Assembly: GCF_006094435.1 (NCBI RefSeq)
Contig: NZ_CP034783.1
Location: 1,143,001-1,207,000 of the forward strand
Origin: Pseudomonas sp. MPC6
GTDB lineage: Bacteria > Pseudomonadota > Gammaproteobacteria > Pseudomonadales > Pseudomonadaceae
DNA: 64,000 bases
Direction: 5' to 3'
Part shown: positions 61,813 to 64,000 of the stretch, in pieces
Position numbering within the stretch: position 1 is the stretch's first letter
Layout of the letters: each line of letters opens with the position of its first letter
The notes under the pieces: generated by a model
Told to the model about the DNA's origin: nothing
What the model saw: the letters and a program-made list of their open reading frames with translations, nothing else
Databases searched by the model: none
Made by a program: the position numbers and the translations under genes

Positions 61813-62994
61813 ATGACCCGTATCGGAACGCCATTGTCGCCAACCGCGACCCGCGTCTTGCTGTGTGGCTGTGGTGAGTTGGGCAAGGAAGTGGTGATCG
61901 AGCTGCAACGCCTGGGCGTTGAAGTGATTGCCGTGGATCGCTATGCCGACGCGCCGGCCATGCAGGTTGCGCATCGCAGCCACGTGATCAACATGCTCGA
62001 CGGCGCTGCCCTGCGTGCCGTGATCGAGGCCGAGAAGCCGCACTTCATCGTGCCGGAAATCGAAGCCATCGCCACCGCGACCCTGGTCGAGCTGGAAGCC
62101 GAAGGTTTCACCGTGATCCCGACTGCGCGCGCCACGCAGCTGACCATGAACCGCGAAGGCATCCGTCGCCTGGCCGCCGAAGAGCTGGACCTGCCGACCT
62201 CGCCGTACCACTTCGCCGACACCTTCGAAGATTACAGCAAGGCTATCGAAGACTTGGGTTTCCCCTGTGTGGTCAAGCCGGTCATGAGTTCCTCGGGCAA
62301 GGGCCAGAGCCTGCTGCGCAGCGCCGATGACGTGAAAACCGCGTGGGATTACGCGCAAGAAGGCGGCCGCGCCGGTAAAGGGCGGGTGATCATCGAAGGC
62401 TTCATCGACTTCGACTACGAAATTACCCTGTTGACCGTGCGTCACATCGGCGGCACGACGTTCTGCGCGCCCGTCGGCCATCGCCAGGAGAAGGGCGACT
62501 ACCAGGAATCCTGGCAACCACAGGCCATGAGCCCGGTTGCCCTGGCGGAATCCGAGCGCGTGGCCAAAGCGGTCACTGAAGCCTTGGGCGGCCGTGGTCT
62601 GTTTGGCGTCGAGCTGTTCATCAAGGGCGATCAGGTGTGGTTCAGCGAAGTGTCGCCGCGTCCGCATGACACCGGTCTGGTGACCCTGATTTCCCAGGAC
62701 CTGTCGCAGTTCGCCCTGCATGCGCGGGCGATCCTGGGCCTGCCGATTCCGTTGATCCGTCAGTTCGGGCCTTCGGCTTCGGCGGTGATTCTGGTGGAAG
62801 GGCAATCGACCCAGACCGCTTTCGCCAACCTGGGCGCGGCGTTGAGCGAGCCGGACACGGCGTTGCGCCTGTTCGGCAAGCCTGAGGTCAATGGTCAGCG
62901 TCGGATGGGCGTGGCGTTGGCGCGGGATGAGTCGATCGAGGCGGCTCGTGCCAAGGCAACCCGCGCTTCCCAGGCCGTCGTAGTCGAGCTCTAA
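61813..62994 (+). CDS. purT: Formate-dependent GAR transformylase PurT
   Basis: This 393-residue ATP-grasp enzyme starts [44 protein letters not shown]. It carries the family segments [37 protein letters not shown] and [11 protein letters not shown]. It makes formyl-GAR from formate, ATP and GAR, an alternative to PurN. A TAAAAT at 61735 may be the -10. A GCGCTT...CCC/GGG-AAGCGC hairpin lies in the leader at about 61744-61771. Confidence 0.95.
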   Translation: MTRIGTPLSPTATRVLLCGCGELGKEVVIELQRLGVEVIAVDRYADAPAMQVAHRSHVINMLDGAALRAVIEAEKPHFIVPEIEAIATATLVELEAEGFTVIPTARATQLTMNREGIRRLAAEELDLPTSPYHFADTFEDYSKAIEDLGFPCVVKPVMSSSGKGQSLLRSADDVKTAWDYAQEGGRAGKGRVIIEGFIDFDYEITLLTVRHIGGTTFCAPVGHRQEKGDYQESWQPQAMSPVALAESERVAKAVTEALGGRGLFGVELFIKGDQVWFSEVSPRPHDTGLVTLISQDLSQFALHARAILGLPIPLIRQFGPSASAVILVEGQSTQTAFANLGAALSEPDTALRLFGKPEVNGQRRMGVALARDESIEAARAKATRASQAVVVEL

Positions 62995-63020
62995 CCGAGT
63001 CGCGGCATTCGTCGGATCGC

Positions 63021-63104
63021 CGCCCGGAGCAAGCCCGCTCCCACATTGACCGCATTCTTGCTGTTAGAACTCGGTCACCTGTGGGAGCGGGCTTGCTCGC
63101 GAAG
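63021..63104. repeat. REPIN followed by GCCGTT microsatellite
   Basis: The left arm begins incompletely (CCCGGAGCAAGCCCGCTCCC) and the right arm is full. Three GCCGTT copies follow at 63110-63127, before the convergent MFS stop. Confidence 0.78.
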
Positions 63105-63130
63105 CTTTTGCCGTTGCCGTTGCCGTTGCT

Positions 63131-64000
63131 TCAGGCCACCCGATTCAGATCGTTGTTACGCGTCTCCTTCAGGCACAGCACCGCGATCAAGCTCAACACC
63201 GCCGCCCCCGACACATACCCGCCGACATAACTCAGCCCCCCCATCGCCACCAGTTTCTGCGCAAAGAACGGCGCCGCCGAGGCCCCGACGATTCCGCCAA
63301 GGTTGTAGGCTGCCGACGCCCCGGTATAACGCACGTGAGTCGGAAACAGCTCCGGCAGCAGCGCCCCCATTGGCGCGAAGGTCACGCCCATCAGAAACAA
63401 CTCGATGCACAGGAACAGCGCCACACCCCACGTTGACCCTTGGGTCAGCAGCGGTTCCATCAGGAATCCGGACAGAATCGCCAGCACGCCACCGATGATC
63501 AGCACCGGTTTGCGCCCGTAACGGTCGCTTGCCCAGGCCGACAATGGCGTGGCCGCGGCCATGAACAGGACCGCGAAGCACAACAGCGCGAGGAAGGTTT
63601 CGCGGGTGTAACCGAGTGTCGACACGCCATAGCTCAATGAAAACACGGTCGAGATGTAGAACAGTGCGTAACACACCACCATCGACCCGGCACCCAGCAG
63701 CATGGGCGCCCAGTATTGGCTTAACAGCTCCACCAGCGGAATCTTCACCCGTTCCTGGCGAGCCATGGCATTGGCGAACACCGGCGTTTCGTGGAGCTTG
63801 AGGCGCACGTACAGCCCGACCATCACCAGCGCGGCACTGAGCAGGAACGGAATCCGCCAGCCCCACGAACGAAACTGTTCATCGTCCAGGGTCATGGCCA
63901 GGGTCAGGAACAGCCCGTTGGCCGCGAGAAAGCCGATCGAAGGGCCGAGCTGTGGGAACATGCCGAACCAGGCGCGCTTGCCTTTGGGCGCGTTCTCCGT
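63131..64000 (-). CDS. MFS transporter, metabolite:H+ symporter type, C-terminal part
   Basis: The gene runs off the right edge. About 289 codons are present, beginning TENAPKGKRAW. The segments SWGWRIPFLLSAALVMVGLYVRLKLHETPVF, ASDRYGRKPVLIIGG and ALLPELFPTHVRYTGASAAYNLGGIVG are typical of the MHS (ShiA/KgtP/ProP-like) family. Six to eight membrane helices are visible. It should import a small organic acid or osmolyte with protons. The substrate is not predictable. Confidence 0.9.
   Translation of the reverse strand, partial: TENAPKGKRAWFGMFPQLGPSIGFLAANGLFLTLAMTLDDEQFRSWGWRIPFLLSAALVMVGLYVRLKLHETPVFANAMARQERVKIPLVELLSQYWAPMLLGAGSMVVCYALFYISTVFSLSYGVSTLGYTRETFLALLCFAVLFMAAATPLSAWASDRYGRKPVLIIGGVLAILSGFLMEPLLTQGSTWGVALFLCIELFLMGVTFAPMGALLPELFPTHVRYTGASAAYNLGGIVGASAAPFFAQKLVAMGGLSYVGGYVSGAAVLSLIAVLCLKETRNNDLNRVA

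Overview
The window comes from a fluorescent Pseudomonas (P. fluorescens group). This is judged from the codon-biased, GC-rich genes, from gene orders that match P. aeruginosa block by block (dauBAR-rhlB-esterase-aap, valS-holC-pepA-lptFG, lepA-lepB-rnc-era-recO-pdxJ, mltF/purL-nag), and from about twenty copies of the GAGCTTGCTCGCGA / GCTGGCTTGCCAGCGA type REP hairpins typical of this group. I see no tRNA, rRNA, CRISPR array, insertion sequence, prophage or defence island. It is mainly core chromosome with dense small repeats.

Layout. 1-5119 (minus): a heavy-metal type two-component system (kinase cut by the window edge, then OmpR-family regulator) in one operon with an RND permease and its membrane fusion protein. 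5465-8593: small unknown genes, a YkgJ-like cysteine cluster protein, a secreted 108-residue protein, a GNAT acetyltransferase and CheV. 8740-11626: divergent norR and flavohaemoglobin hmp with a complete-looking sigma-54 control region (three NorR sites, IHF site, -24/-12). 11641-12677: a striking tandem array of about seven 125-bp REP-pair units. 12729-15700: dauB-dauA-dauR for D-amino acid catabolism. 15824-18066: rhlB and carboxylesterase. 18534-22696: aapJQMP general amino-acid ABC importer. 22964-27000: a GntR regulator with a CynX-like transporter, an NTF2-like protein, a GIY-YIG protein and a GST-like protein. 27149-30393: glutaredoxin, NdpA, HU and RlmF.

30631-37661 and on to 38715: valS, a small companion, holC and pepA (minus), then lptF-lptG (plus). 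38888-45006: the lepA-lepB-rnc-era-recO-pdxJ cluster for translation, secretion, RNA processing, ribosome assembly, repair and vitamin B6. 45133-51093: divergent mltF and purL, then a small NIF3/YqfO-like gene. 51209-58577: an N-acetylglucosamine operon read nagQ-nagA-SIS deaminase-nagF-nagE, in which sugar is taken up and phosphorylated by a multiphosphoryl PTS, deacetylated and deaminated, under a GntR repressor whose probable operator exactly fills the promoter spacer. 58928-64000: L,D-transpeptidase-like protein, two Nudix hydrolases, gamma carbonic anhydrase, DUF1289 protein, purT and an MHS-type MFS transporter cut by the right edge.

The most interesting signals are non-coding: the REPIN tandem array, a 16-bp minisatellite that copies the nagQ stop-codon region, a long two-tier hairpin between recO and pdxJ, palindromic operators at the RND, dau and GntR promoters, the NagQ promoter, and structured RNA before rnc. 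No wholly new multi-gene system was found.
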